Positions 37,824-48,124 of a stretch of DNA of 64,000 nt are shown here, one piece after another. The translations under genes and the position numbers were made by a program. This stretch comes from Hydractinia symbiolongicarpus. Its lineage: Eukaryota > Cnidaria > Hydrozoa > Anthoathecata > Hydractiniidae. Each line of letters opens with the position of its first letter. Within the stretch, counting starts at the first letter, position 1. The stretch covers positions 24,156,501 to 24,220,500 of the forward strand of contig NC_079886.1 of assembly GCF_029227915.1 (NCBI RefSeq), read 5' to 3'. Below the pieces are notes generated by a model. That model was not told where the DNA came from. It did not search any database and saw only the letters and a list, made by a program, of their open reading frames with translations.

Positions 37824-38189
37824 TCAAATCAAAACCAAAACAAAGATCAAACTACCTACGCACTTAATTAAGGAAGTAAATAATTTACATGTAGTACTTA
37901 TTAGCTTCTGTGGTTGTTTTGGTATCTCCATAATAATCTACCTATGTTAATGCTCATTGTGTACGCATAATAAACCAAAAGATCAATCTGAAAGCTGTTT
38001 AATTTTTTATCCCCCCGGTTTTTACTTATTATTACCAAGAATGAGGGGGGTACATATATGGATCTAATTACAGCGCGAAATTCTCCGAATTCAGAGCTCG
38101 TGTAGCTGCAAATATGGTAACCATTTTACAAGAAGCAGCAGCTTGTAAATAAGTAAGTGCGTCTTTGCACCAAGTGAAAGCGTTACTTA

Positions 38190-38265
38190 CCGTGGTTTTC
38201 GTGAATGTTTCTCGTCTAAAAAGATTAAACATGAGTAAGACATTTGCTACTTTGTTTCTGGCCAT
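38190..38265 (-). CDS. candidate first exon of a small unknown gene
   Basis: Twenty-five codons from ATG at 38265 (begins MARNKVANVLLMFNLF, a possible mitochondrial targeting or membrane helix) end at a strong donor ACG/GTAAGTAAC. A possible second exon starts after ACATAG near 37946 in the same phase (VDYYGDTKTTTE). The 3' end is uncertain and it overlaps the presumed KH-gene 5' exon. I do not recognise the protein. Confidence 0.35.
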
Positions 38266-39219
38266 AACTTCTTACTTTTTATCTAGCTAATTTGCGTTTG
38301 ATTGTTCGAAACCTATAGCTAGATATAGCTAGCTACATGTTTTACTTACATTGGTGTGTGTATTTTACATGGCTAGCCTCATAAATATCCAAGGATATAC
38401 CCTTTCTACTATTTCCAGGAAGGGTCATTGCTTGGATTGGGAGTCCTAGAGCATTAAATAGTCCATGAGCATTAAATACTCATTTTGAGCTACACAGACC
38501 AAATTATCCCCCTCCACCAGACAACTCAGTGCAATATCCAACGGACCACACAATGTGCCATCTCCCCAATTTAGAAAAGTACAGTAAAATTCATGAATGC
38601 TTAAAGCTTACCTCCCACTTAAAAACAAGCTTATTTCATATCACAGTCTTCGAATTTCAGATATATTTGCTTCGACCAATAATTGCCAAAGTAACTTCGC
38701 AATTTTTCAAAATCACTTCGGGAGTCCTTCGGCAGAAAAAATGCCGAAGACAATGGTCAAAAGCACTGAAAACCTTTGGCAATTGCCTCGGCAGACTTCG
38801 GCACTTTTTAAAATAAAAAAATATAAATATGGTGCCAAGCCTTGACGAGTATCAAATATCAACAAATTCAACTGAGTTAATCCGGATGTTTTTGTTTTTC
38901 TTGGAACAATAATGCAACCTTACTTGGTCACTCCACTATTTTGAACTGCAGGCCAAACGGAATAATTGTGCATTGGTTGAAGGGATCATGTTGTCTACTT
39001 TCACATCGTTTAAGGGTTTTACAACATTCTCCCTTAAAAGAGAATGATGATGAAATCAAGAGTATGGATAATATAAATATTTATTAAAAAAGGGAAACTA
39101 CAACAGTCGACGATCAAGTTTTTCTTCAGCAATATTATTGCCAAAGTGAAAGCCTTATCACTGCTTATACTTCGGCAATTGCCGAGTGCCGAAGTGAAAT
39201 TCAAAAGCTGTATTAAAAA

Positions 39220-39885
39220 TTATTTTTTTAAAAAAACCTTTATTGGTTCTTAAGATTTTGAGCTCAGAACTTATGACATCATCTCCCTGATAATAAAGAT
39301 CAATACACCTTTATGATAATTCGGGAAAACTAACACTCCATCGCAGCTTATTTAGCGATCGGAGGAGGTAAGCATCACACTTTTATAACAGTTTATTAAT
39401 GAGAAAAACGTTTTTCGTGATAACTTTTTTTGCCGCGTTTTGTTTTTAATGAAAAGTACACATAAGTTGTATCTTATTATTATTAACGTTTCCTGAAAAT
39501 TTGAAAGAAATTAATACGACGGAAGTTAAAAAAACTTGAGAAAACACGCTGTTGTCTCTAACAAACTCTCATTAAAACACGATTTTTACCTCTTTTTTCC
39601 GATATTGTAAAACGATGGAGAGCCGTAGGAACGCATGTACAATTGAATTATCGTAAAGGTGTATTGCCATTTTTAACGATAATGGTAATGATTAAATTTT
39701 AAAATTCATTTTAATATGCTTCAGATACCAACCTAAATGGCTGAAAACTTATACATCATCATATCTTGGTTAAACTATTAAATTTAACATCTAACTTTAA
39801 TCTGGGAGATGATGTCATGCATAATTGTGAAACTTTTAAGTCTAAAATCTTGAAAACCAAAAAAGATTTTTCAAAAAAAATAAAA
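39220..39885. repeat. foldback element with imperfect arms of about 65-100 nt
   Basis: The left arm (TTATGACATCATCTCCCTGAT and, further in, ATACACCTTTATGATAATTC) is mirrored on the right by GAATTATCGTAAAGGTGTAT (about 39642) and GGGAGATGATGTCATGCATA (about 39805), followed by CTAAAATCTTGAAAACC. The arms have diverged, so it is old. Confidence 0.55.
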
Positions 39886-40369
39886 GATTGCTAGACAACT
39901 TTTCAAGATCTTCTATATGAAATTAACTTGTTTTCAAGTAGGAGGTAAGGTTTAAAAAAACTCTTATAAATAGCCTTAATATGCTTAAGCATCACGCTTA
40001 GAAAAAGAAAAACATGTAGCTAGCTAGTTAGCTATGTTAAAGTTTAGGTATTTATTTGTGTGAAATCGCCCAGTGTTAAAATAGGTCAGCTTGTCAATTG
40101 TTATCCAATCGTCTTCTACAGACTTATTAATGTTGTAGATATTGGTATGTACATATAATTAAGTGTAGAAGAAAACTGGTGATGTTTTTCTTCTACAATT
40201 CTACAGACTGACTTCCGTAAGGTTTTAACGATACACAGTGATTTCTCAATCCTTTTAGAGCTGTTTTAACCTGACATACCATTACAGCAACTTGTAAGGC
40301 TTACATGGTTGTGTTTTTGTCATCTCAAAATAAATCAGTGATGTATCCAGAGATTTCTTGGTCATGCAA

Positions 40370-40520
40370 AGGAAGTTAAGTTTAGATCTAACACAGTCTA
40401 TATCAGATTGGAAGAGGGTCATTAATATACCCTTTCCAATGCATGCTAGCATGGAAAACTGATGTTAAGCCAAGAATGATGATGATGATGATGGTGATAG
40501 TGATGGTGATGACGATGACG
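40370..40520 (+). mobile_element. 5'-truncated LINE copy, 3' end only
   Basis: GTTTAGATCTAACACAGTCT through GGAAGAGGGTCATTAATATA and CATGCTAGCATG to a GATGATGATG tail matches the end of the larger LINE at about 63315-63434. Confidence 0.75.
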
Positions 40521-41958
40521 ATGGCGATGATAATACTATTTTCCTAAATAGAGGGGAAAATTTTGAGAATTGACAAGTCTAGATCATCAAAAATGCATTT
40601 GTGACAATAAATTTGCTGCTAAATCCTATCTTGGAGCAATATATAATTCTTTAACTTACCTGACTTGGCAAATTTGACCCATTGTCATACAATCTTGAAA
40701 AATTGTAGCTTGTCTATTTATTCAGAAAAAACAAACCAAGATAGAAAGTCACAACAAGATCTTGGCCATAAAGAAACTTACTGCATGTGTAAAAAACATG
40801 CATCTTTTAAAATGGGAAAGGGAGATCCAAAATGAAAATTATTTTGTATTTTTATTCCAAACAAAGCTGAAAGCAACACTCTTGATCAAATTAAGTATTG
40901 GGTGGAAACTAATATCACCAATTACCTAAAACAATAATGTTTTAATACATGACATGTTTAATAAGCTGTTTGCTTTGGGGATATATATTCCTTTGTTATT
41001 TAGTCAAAATTCATTATTAAAACTATGTGGTTTGTTACATGTTTTTATTTTGAAAATGAATTGTAATGTTACACGCACATGATGACAAGGTTAGGTGTCC
41101 TGATAACAGTACTGTAATCTGTTCTTGGCTTGTGCCATTGAATATGATAACGCCCTATAATTTCATTTTTTTAAATGAAAATATCATCTGTTCAAAAAAG
41201 CTTAAAAATTCTTATTTTCAAAAGTTCTTAGAAGTCCTTAAATTTGACTCTAAAAAGACTAGGAAACCTAAAAGGACATTGGTGTAAAAGCTCCCCAAAC
41301 TTGTTCAAATTGCTCAGTTTGTATCAGGCAGGCATTGCTATTTGCTTGGTTGATTTGTTTTTCTTGGTCTTAAAACGTTTTTGTGGCAGTTAGAATGATG
41401 CAACCAGTAGATAAAAGCAAGATCTTTTTGATCTACTTCTTTGTCATAGAGGGATTATTAAAACTGTAAGTATCTATATACATTGAAATGTGTCAATCTA
41501 CACATGATAATACTTTAGAGCTTCGACAACGTTCCTGTGAGAATGCACTGGACCTGTCTATAGCAAGCACTTAATTTTTTTTTGTCAAGCAAAGTCACAT
41601 AAAGGTGAAAAATAAACAAAGAAATCTTGTATGCATTGCCCCATGAATTATCCCTGGATAGTACCCTATAGGTAGTCCCCCTAAACACCGTTTAGACAGG
41701 TGGCCATTATAGACAAAACCAGTCTGTATCATCCATTTCTATAGTTTTGACAATCTAAGACAGGTTTTTTGTGCTACTAGTTGGCAGACTAATATAAAAT
41801 ATTCAAGGTTTAAGTCACATTGTTAATCACAATGTAAGATGACCCAACATCAAGAAGTGTAAACAGAGTCCTGGGGTGGGGGTTGTTGATATAATTTTGT
41901 TACCTTTAATCTATTGTTTAGTTCTTTATATTTCTATTGTTCTCAGTACTCCTTATTA

Positions 41959-41963
41959 TGAGA
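41959..41963. repeat. Polinton target-site duplication, left copy
   Basis: TGAGA directly before the left TIR; the same five bases follow the right TIR at 58107-58111. Five to six bp is usual for Mavericks/Polintons. Confidence 0.75.
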
Positions 41964-42236
41964 AGAGATAGGAAAATGCCGATCCTAGGACAGCGATTAA
42001 TATGTTGTGCACACTCCACGTCAAATTATAGATCATCCACGTCAAATCAACGATAGAGGAGTCCATAAAATCCATGTGCACTTTACCACTTTACGTTAAA
42101 TAAGCGGGCATGCTCTATAATATCTGTCCAAAACCCCCTCCTCCGGCCGCGTCCCCCTGGCCCCCTCCCCGTCCCATGGGTCCCTACCCACCCTCATCTG
42201 TCGTGCCCTATAATTTATAGTGATATGTGTGTCTAT
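41964..42236. repeat. left terminal inverted repeat, 273 bp
   Basis: Matches 57834-58106 in reverse complement with two mismatches by eye. Contains the 11-mer CCACGTCAAAT twice, 21 bp apart (42016 and 42037), and a GC-rich stretch near 42135-42180. The polB stop codon and last codons lie inside it. Confidence 0.97.
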
Positions 42237-45200
42237 AATGTCCTCTTGCCAATGTGGTAATACCATCTTCCAAAATTATGCGTTTATCATCATCCGCATT
42301 GAGCGCCAGTTTATTTGTTTTCACCGTGTGAACATCATGCTTAATCGATCGAAATGTCATTTGGGTTCTGTAAATTTTCTCACCCTCAAACAGGCATCTC
42401 TTATAGTCATCGAAACCTATGGTCTCCCTCACCACACATTTCTTCACCCCCTTACATCTCTTACCCTCCTTACCACATAGCTGTTTGTATGCGTAGGTCT
42501 TAGCTCTTAGGGCGATGAACTCAGTCATCACCTTACCACCCAACTCGTCCTTCATCAGCCCAATGATCTTTTTATTCAAACCTAATGGTAGAGGTCTACC
42601 ATCTTCCTTATCATACCCAGATGTGTCAAATCTCGCAGACACATTGTTCGCAATATCTTTGTAGAAGTCGTCTGTTTTTATGTGGTAAACGAATGAATCC
42701 GTATCCATGTAGCAAAGCTTCACATCATCACCATATTTCGGTCTCATGGAATCATGGTGGAACTCATACATAACCATCTTGGATAGATGGAGGATTGTGG
42801 GGCCGAGGTAGATCGGTTTGTTCATTTTGATCTTGATCTTGGACATCTCTATCCCCATCAGTGTTTCCGAGAAACGGATTGCACCCCTGAAGTTTGGCTT
42901 CATCACCATTTTCTCATAATTCTTTTGGTTTGTGGCCAAACGTATATCCTTCTGTCTTCGCTGATTCTCCATTGTCTTACCAAAGACAGAATTGTTCATC
43001 AGCTTGAAGAAATCCTTTTCAAAGTCATTCTTTGACTCCGTGCGCAGCTGTGTATTGAAGTCGATGTAAGGTTTCAACCATGCGCTCTGATCAAACCTCA
43101 GTACCCTATGAACCTTATCCAGAACAAGACCGTGATTCAAAGCTTGAGCAAGCGCACGGATATGAATCACATAGTTCCTCTTGTCCGAAAGACACGGTGT
43201 CAGCTTCTCGACACCATTGATAACCTTCCTCTAGGGCATGAAAGGAAGATCGTTATGTGTGTCATGAAGATTATGTGGATATCTAACATCAACCTCAAGC
43301 ATGTACCCCTTTTCACCGTTTTCCACAGCCAACTCTGAAATGAGTTTGGGTGTAAATTTACCGGAATCATCCCACTCAAACCCCCCGGTGGGCATCTTCT
43401 GTATCATAGCCCATCCATACAGATTGTTAGCATCAAGATACTGTAGATAGGTTGTATCTTCTGAAGTATTATACATATCGCCCATATATGGATTATTTGC
43501 CTTCGCGTGTCTGTGAACGGCCTGACATAGACCGCCCCTAATACCCATCTCCACAAACAGTAACATATCCATATCCGACAACAAATCCAGCTCAACATCT
43601 GTCTTTTTCAGGCATGCCTGCCAAGCTAATCCGGGGGCCGTGTAAAAATGAGCGGGATCTAGTTTATAGTTCTCAAACATGTTTCTCTGAATGTCTCAAA
43701 CACATCACTCAGAAGCAGAACATCCGTCTTAAGATAGATATCATGATAAACGCCCATATTTTCAACCTTCATGTCCTTCCACACCTTCTGAGCATGTGCA
43801 TAATCGGCATCGCTGATTCATGTTCAACTTGCTATAAAAGTCATCTTTCGAAGGAAGCCTGGTTTCATTAAACCTATCGAATGAATCAACATACTCATAT
43901 GGGTATACACCCTTCCTTCTCATTATGTTGAATTGCTCATCATTGAAGAATTTTCTAAGGTTTTTACACTGATCATCGGATAGATTGTCAGCTAAGGAAC
44001 CTAATCCTCTTGACATAAATCTAAATGAATCGATGAATCTCAGCTTTATCTTTTTGTCTTTGGTCTCACCATTTTTGTCGGTGTATTCACCAACCTTAAC
44101 ATCGGTCGAGAAAGAGATATATTTCTCTTTATTTTCAGCGATTACACTCATACCACCTTCTCCATACTTCTTCGCAAGCTCTTTGATAAATAGATGCGCA
44201 TCATATCCGCTCAGATTATGGAAGACAACCGGAATATAATTAGGCACCTTGTAACGGAGATTACATTCCATGTGTGCCGATCCACGAAACTTGCCGGTAA
44301 AATGACAGTGATCCCTAACCTTGATGTCATCATCGCCAAATTCTCTCATACAGATGTGGCAGTTGGTGGAATTTTCATATCCATCAAGTTCTTCATCGGT
44401 TAGATCTTGCATACCAAGTTGTAGAAACATGTTGTATAACCTTTTCGCCTCGGAAACCACATGATCCACAAATCGTGAAACACAGTCATCACCACGGTAA
44501 AGCTTCAGAGGGTCCAAAACTTCACCATGAGCATATTTACTATAACAACAGAATCCGGTAGGGATATGTTTACCAACTTTCTCGGTGGACGATCCACACT
44601 CTATCTCTTCAGGTTTTGTAAAAGCTTCGAAATCGGCATACATGATGAATGGGGCTTTGAGCTGGTACTGACCGTGGGTGAAGGTTAAGGTGCTACCCTC
44701 CATAGGGAGTTGAATATTAACGGCATCGTTATTCTTACAATACTCAAAGTGCTCATCCCTTTTCTGTTCGCTTGGAAAACCAGAGAGACAATTCAAGCAA
44801 TAATACTCTTTATGTTCATGCTTTGAGTTGGCCTTGCTCAGGACACCGCTTAGGTTCTTAACAGTGATATAATGCCTCTTATCCCCTTCACACAGTAAAA
44901 ACAAAACAACTGTCTCATCCCGGTCAAGATGCTTCGACTTTCGACACATATAGACACCCTCTATGTCATCTTTTGTCAAAACATGCACGGCGATATCAGG
45001 GTTCCTTCTCTCAAACAAATCTATCTTGTTTAGTGCCATAGGGAAAGTTATACCATCCCAATTGCACTTGTCTTCAAACTTCTTAAGGATTGAGATTCGT
45101 TCAGGATGATTATCAATCTTATCATGATATAAGGCAGCTAAAACGGCCCATTTGAAGCATTCTTCATCCTCGTTATGAGGGTTAATCACGGAGAACTTTC

Positions 45201-46119
45201 CACTGAAATTCTTAGTTAGCGGCAAGTAAGAACTACCTCTAGTTAATTTTAATTTGTGAAAGTCCACATGCATATGTAGGATCCTTTCGATTGTGAATCC
45301 GCTGGCAGGTAGAGCAGGGTTTTCAATCTGCTCGATTATCTTTTTACACATACGATCGAAAACATCAGAAATGTCATCGTGGGCGTGCAGTATCTCCATA
45401 TAGCTATTGAAAGCTTTATCGACATGTACACACGGGGCATCAGCCGAGCTGGTGTCCTCCCTTACCCATTTCACCCACAAGGTCGCCTGAGTCTTCAGCG
45501 ACTTCTTCTGCCCTAGCATGTCACTCATCAACCTATTTACGACGTGCTCGACCTTTTCGAGAAAGACCCTGACATTCTTCCCACCATCCGAGTTTATTTT
45601 GAAACGTTTGTATGAACCTACAAAAGCTTCTTCAATGGGGGTATAGGGGTTTTCCTCCTCCTCCTCCTCCTCCTCCACCTCTTCCTCCTCCTCCACCTCT
45701 TCCTCTTCCTCTCCACTGCCCTTTTTATACAAACCCATGATCTTATCCTTCATGGTTTTGAAAGCTTTGCTCGCTTTCTCCTTAATAGCCTTAGGTACAT
45801 GATTTATTAACCAGTCTCTCCATTCGATCAACTTGCTTTTCAAATCCATGTCTTGTTGGCTAGTGCCTGGTCTCGGTGCTGGTACGGGTCTAGTGGGTCT
45901 CGGCACGGGTACGGGTCTAGTGGGTCTCGGCATGGGTATGGGTCTAATTGGTCTCGGCACGGGTACGGGTCTAATTGGTCTCAGCACGGGTATGGGTGCT
46001 GACACAGTAGTGGGTGTCAATAATTCGATCAGATCGGCCTTTCTGAGCCTTGAGTAGCCACGTAGGCCGCGTTCTCTAGCGAGAGCTCTTAATTCAACAA
46101 CTGTATTTCTCGAAGTCAT
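42208..46119 (-). pseudogene. polB: Polinton protein-primed DNA polymerase B with N-terminal SAP domain, disrupted
   Basis: The N-terminal frame runs 46119-43762: a SAP-like DNA-binding motif (residues 1-34), four 9-residue Pro-rich repeats (about 44-84), an acidic run (about 136-157), a zinc finger CLNC...H...C (441-461), exonuclease motif I YADFEA (494-499), an HNH/endonuclease VII-like CHIC...DHCHFTGK region (587-620) and Exo II HNLSGYDAHL (634-643). Near 43815 the frame shifts, and near 43680 it shifts back. The next frame (43680-43231) carries palm motif A (DANNLYGWAM) and ends at a TAG at 43231-43233; the same frame continues beyond that stop to 42208 with motif B (NNSVFGKTMEN) and motif C (YMDTDS, about 42705). 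The catalytic motifs are thus present but split by two frameshifts and one nonsense codon. The enzyme would replicate the element by protein priming. Sequencing error is the alternative to real decay. Confidence 0.93.
45860..46010. repeat. 27-bp minisatellite encoding Pro-rich repeats
   Basis: Four units encode PIRPVPVPR-like nonapeptides in the polB N-terminal linker. A similar VPRPVPAPIRPVP tract occurs in the neighbouring SAP-RING protein. Confidence 0.75.
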
Positions 46120-46190
46120 GCTTGGTTATGATATACTATATGTAGACCTTTAAGATAGCTGGATACAATCGTGAAACCAAAAAAGATTAA

Positions 46191-46214
46191 TTTGTTACTC
46201 GCGTGAGTAACAAA
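46191..46214 (-). terminator. hairpin H1 after the SAP-RING gene
   Basis: Perfect 10-bp stem TTTGTTACTC / GAGTAACAAA with a 4-nt loop, about 22-45 nt past the stop codon at 46236. Confidence 0.6.
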
Positions 46215-46235
46215 AAATCTGACCCCCCCAACAAA

Positions 46236-46760
46236 TCAATTATATTGTCTAATGACAAAATCGATGGATGCGCGACATATAGGGCATTTATCCCCACTCT
46301 TCTCCAATTTATATGCGCACGATAAACAGCAGCAAAAATGCCCTGTTCTACCATGAACAATGGTGGCAGTCTTTCGTTTAGAAAGACAAATGATACATCT
46401 ATCATCTTCATCAATACCATCGTCCGCGTCGTCCTCATCATCAACCTCAACCCGTGCTGGTACTGGTCTAATCGGTGCTGGTACCGGTCTTGGCACTGAT
46501 ACATTTGGTCTCATCACGGGTCCTGAAAATTCGGTCACTTCGAGATCCAGCATCCCTAGGACGAGCGGCAAAGTCATATCGGGATATCTTGCGGGTACTG
46601 TTGATAACAATAATTCGATAAGCTCAGACCTTCTGAGCCGCGAGTATCCACGTAGGCCAAGGTACCTCGCTCTGGCTCTTAAATCAGGGACCGTGAAAAG
46701 ATCAAAGTCATCAATATATTCTCTACTGTGTATCAAATCGAGAACGATTCCTGAAGACAT
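46236..46760 (-). CDS. SAP-RING finger protein (predicted E3 ubiquitin ligase)
   Basis: 174 residues. The N-terminal part (about 23-52, DLRARARYLGLRGYSRLRRS) is a SAP-like motif nearly the same as the one opening polB. A Pro-rich linker (about 90-103) and an acidic stretch follow. The C-terminus is a compact RING: CIIC at about 126-129, a His/Cys-rich middle (GHFCCCLSC) and CPIC at about 161-164, resembling the C-terminal RINGs of MDM2, MUL1 and IAP proteins. RINGs of this type recruit E2 enzymes. A DNA-bound or chromatin-bound ligase is an inference from the SAP-RING pairing. Upstream lies a leader copied from the neighbouring genes; downstream lies hairpin H1. Confidence 0.85.
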   Translation of the reverse strand: MSSGIVLDLIHSREYIDDFDLFTVPDLRARARYLGLRGYSRLRRSELIELLLSTVPARYPDMTLPLVLGMLDLEVTEFSGPVMRPNVSVPRPVPAPIRPVPARVEVDDEDDADDGIDEDDRCIICLSKRKTATIVHGRTGHFCCCLSCAYKLEKSGDKCPICRASIDFVIRQYN

Positions 46761-46925
46761 GCTTGGTTGTGATATACGATTTTGTAATCTTTAAGATGGT
46801 TTTATAAATCGTAAACCGTGTTGGAGTGTAATGAGTGTCATCGTTTGTAATACAACCATCACGCTAAAACACACATACATCGATATACCATGGGTACCCA
46901 CCCACCAGCACCTCGAGGGTCCACA
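46761..46925 (-). promoter_or_regulatory. duplicated leader/promoter module, copy 1
   Basis: Upstream of the SAP-RING start: CATGCTTGG, TGATATACGATTTTGTAATC, CTTTAAGATGG, then GTAAACCGTGTTG and ATACCATGGGTACCCACCCA. The same order recurs upstream of the 176-aa gene (47518-47735). A shorter form (CATGCTTGGTTATGATATAC ... CTTTAAGATAG) precedes polB at 46120-46160. Confidence 0.6.
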
Positions 46926-46949
46926 TTTGTTACCTGATCAGGTAACAAA
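46926..46949 (-). terminator. hairpin H2 after the 176-aa gene
   Basis: Perfect 24-bp palindrome TTTGTTACCTGA / TCAGGTAACAAA, about 38 nt past the stop at 46987. Confidence 0.6.
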
Positions 46950-46986
46950 AAGGGTTGTTCAATCAATATTTTTGGCCGACGTAAAA

Positions 46987-47517
46987 CTAGCAACAACATT
47001 TGTTATCATCCTCATCATCCTCATCATCCTCATCATCAGAATCATCATTATATATTCTATTCATCACATCCTCATAATATGTAATGTATTCGATATTCCC
47101 ATCCTTATCGTGGGCCTCACCACAGCTCATGTGTACAGCTTCATGGCACTCATCTTCGAACCATTTTTGACTATAAAATCCACCCAATCGATGTCTATTC
47201 ATATGTCTATTCGCAACAATAGGTACATAGCCAATAGATACTTCAGCCCGTGGTTCATTTGGATCATCAACGGATGTTGACACAACATACCGTGTTAAAC
47301 AGTTTATAATGTCAACATCCTCATCATAATCCTCATCATCAGAATCAATATACTTATCAGTCAGTTCGAGTTCGAGTTTTTTAGCTATATATCTTATATC
47401 ATCAATCGTTCTATTATTAACGATGTAGGTTTTGAATTCAACCTGCCTTCTTCGGAATAATATCCAGTCCATTTCGCGGGTGGACGGTTTGTTATCAACT
47501 GTATTTCTCGATGTCAT
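46987..47517 (-). CDS. unknown acidic Polinton protein, 176 aa
   Basis: Begins MTSRNTV, the same seven residues as polB, then unrelated sequence. There are two acidic clusters (DSDDEDYDEDVD around 58-69 and a long D/E run near the C-terminus), a central part with HMNRHRLGGFYSQKWFED, and the unusual C-terminal end NKCCC. No membrane segment. I do not recognise a family. The three terminal cysteines could bind metal or be lipid-modified; that is a guess. The shared start and leader with polB and the SAP-RING gene suggest origin by local duplication of the 5' region. Confidence 0.75.
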   Translation of the reverse strand: MTSRNTVDNKPSTREMDWILFRRRQVEFKTYIVNNRTIDDIRYIAKKLELELTDKYIDSDDEDYDEDVDIINCLTRYVVSTSVDDPNEPRAEVSIGYVPIVANRHMNRHRLGGFYSQKWFEDECHEAVHMSCGEAHDKDGNIEYITYYEDVMNRIYNDDSDDEDDEDDEDDNKCCC

Positions 47518-47735
47518 GCTTGTGTACGATATACGATCTGTAATCTTTAAGACGGTTTTAAAAATCGTAAACCGTGTTGAAGGGTCGTGAGTGTCCTAGT
47601 TTGTGGTTGCCCCACCATGCTAAAATTGTAGTAAAACACGCTAAAACACACATACATCGATATACCATGGGTACCCACCCACCAGCACCTAGAGGGCCGT
47701 GACCGGTACACCATGGGTACCCACCCACCAACATT
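47518..47735 (-). promoter_or_regulatory. duplicated leader/promoter module, copy 2
   Basis: Repeats the module of 46761-46925 almost base for base, including CGCTAAAACACACATACATC and ACCATGGGTACCCACCCACC (47665), with a further copy of the latter at about 47710. Confidence 0.6.
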
Positions 47736-47737
47736 TG

Positions 47738-47753
47738 TTACTCGTCTGAGTAA
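47738..47753 (-). terminator. hairpin H3 after the 89-aa SAP gene
   Basis: TTACTC GTCT GAGTAA, preceded by TTTG and followed by A9. It looks like H1 with one outer C lost. It starts about 16 nt past the stop at 47769. Confidence 0.5.
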
Positions 47754-47768
47754 AAAAAAAATACCCAA

Positions 47769-48038
47769 TCACTTGGATCTTTTGTCGTTATAACGTTTTT
47801 GAGCTTTTAGATATGCCTCCCTGTTTTTCGACCTCCACCTTGAACAGTATCCATACCATTCCTTCTTGGTATCCAGATCGATGGTGTAGGATGGGTCGAG
47901 ATCATTCTTCTCAATCACCTCAATCAATTTAGCCTTTCTCATCCCCACGATATACTTAATTCCACGGGATTTAGCAACCTCTCGCAACTCTCTCAGTTTC
48001 ATCAATTTGTAATCTGGTGTGGTATCCATGTCTGACAT
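47769..48038 (-). CDS. small SAP-domain protein, 89 aa
   Basis: Residues about 10-45 (KLMKLRELREVAKSRGIKYI, then MRKAKLIEVIE) fit the SAP helix-turn-helix pattern. The C-terminus is basic (RWRSKNREAYLKAQKRYNDK). A DNA-binding role in replication or packaging is plausible by inference. It is the third SAP-type sequence in this element. Hairpin H3 follows. The upstream region is AT-rich (TAATATAAT), facing the integrase gene on the other strand. Confidence 0.75.
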   Translation of the reverse strand: MSDMDTTPDYKLMKLRELREVAKSRGIKYIVGMRKAKLIEVIEKNDLDPSYTIDLDTKKEWYGYCSRWRSKNREAYLKAQKRYNDKRSK

Positions 48039-48124
48039 ATTAATATAATATAAAAAACTTTAAGCACTTTTATCGTACCACATCATAACAAAAAAGGAGA
48101 TAAATAAAGGTGTGCATAAATAAA

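Larger units (their letters stand above)
38266..41958. other. repeat-rich intergenic DNA left of the Polinton
   Basis: No supportable gene. Holds TTCGGCA-rich repeat remnants (about 38690-38810 and 39165-39205), a foldback element (39220-39885), a truncated LINE copy (about 40370-40520) and a stretch of unique AT-rich DNA from 40530 to the insertion site. Confidence 0.45.

Noticed and set aside
46360-46794. 144-codon plus-strand ORF opposite SAP-RING
   Set aside because: Antisense shadow of the SAP-RING gene.
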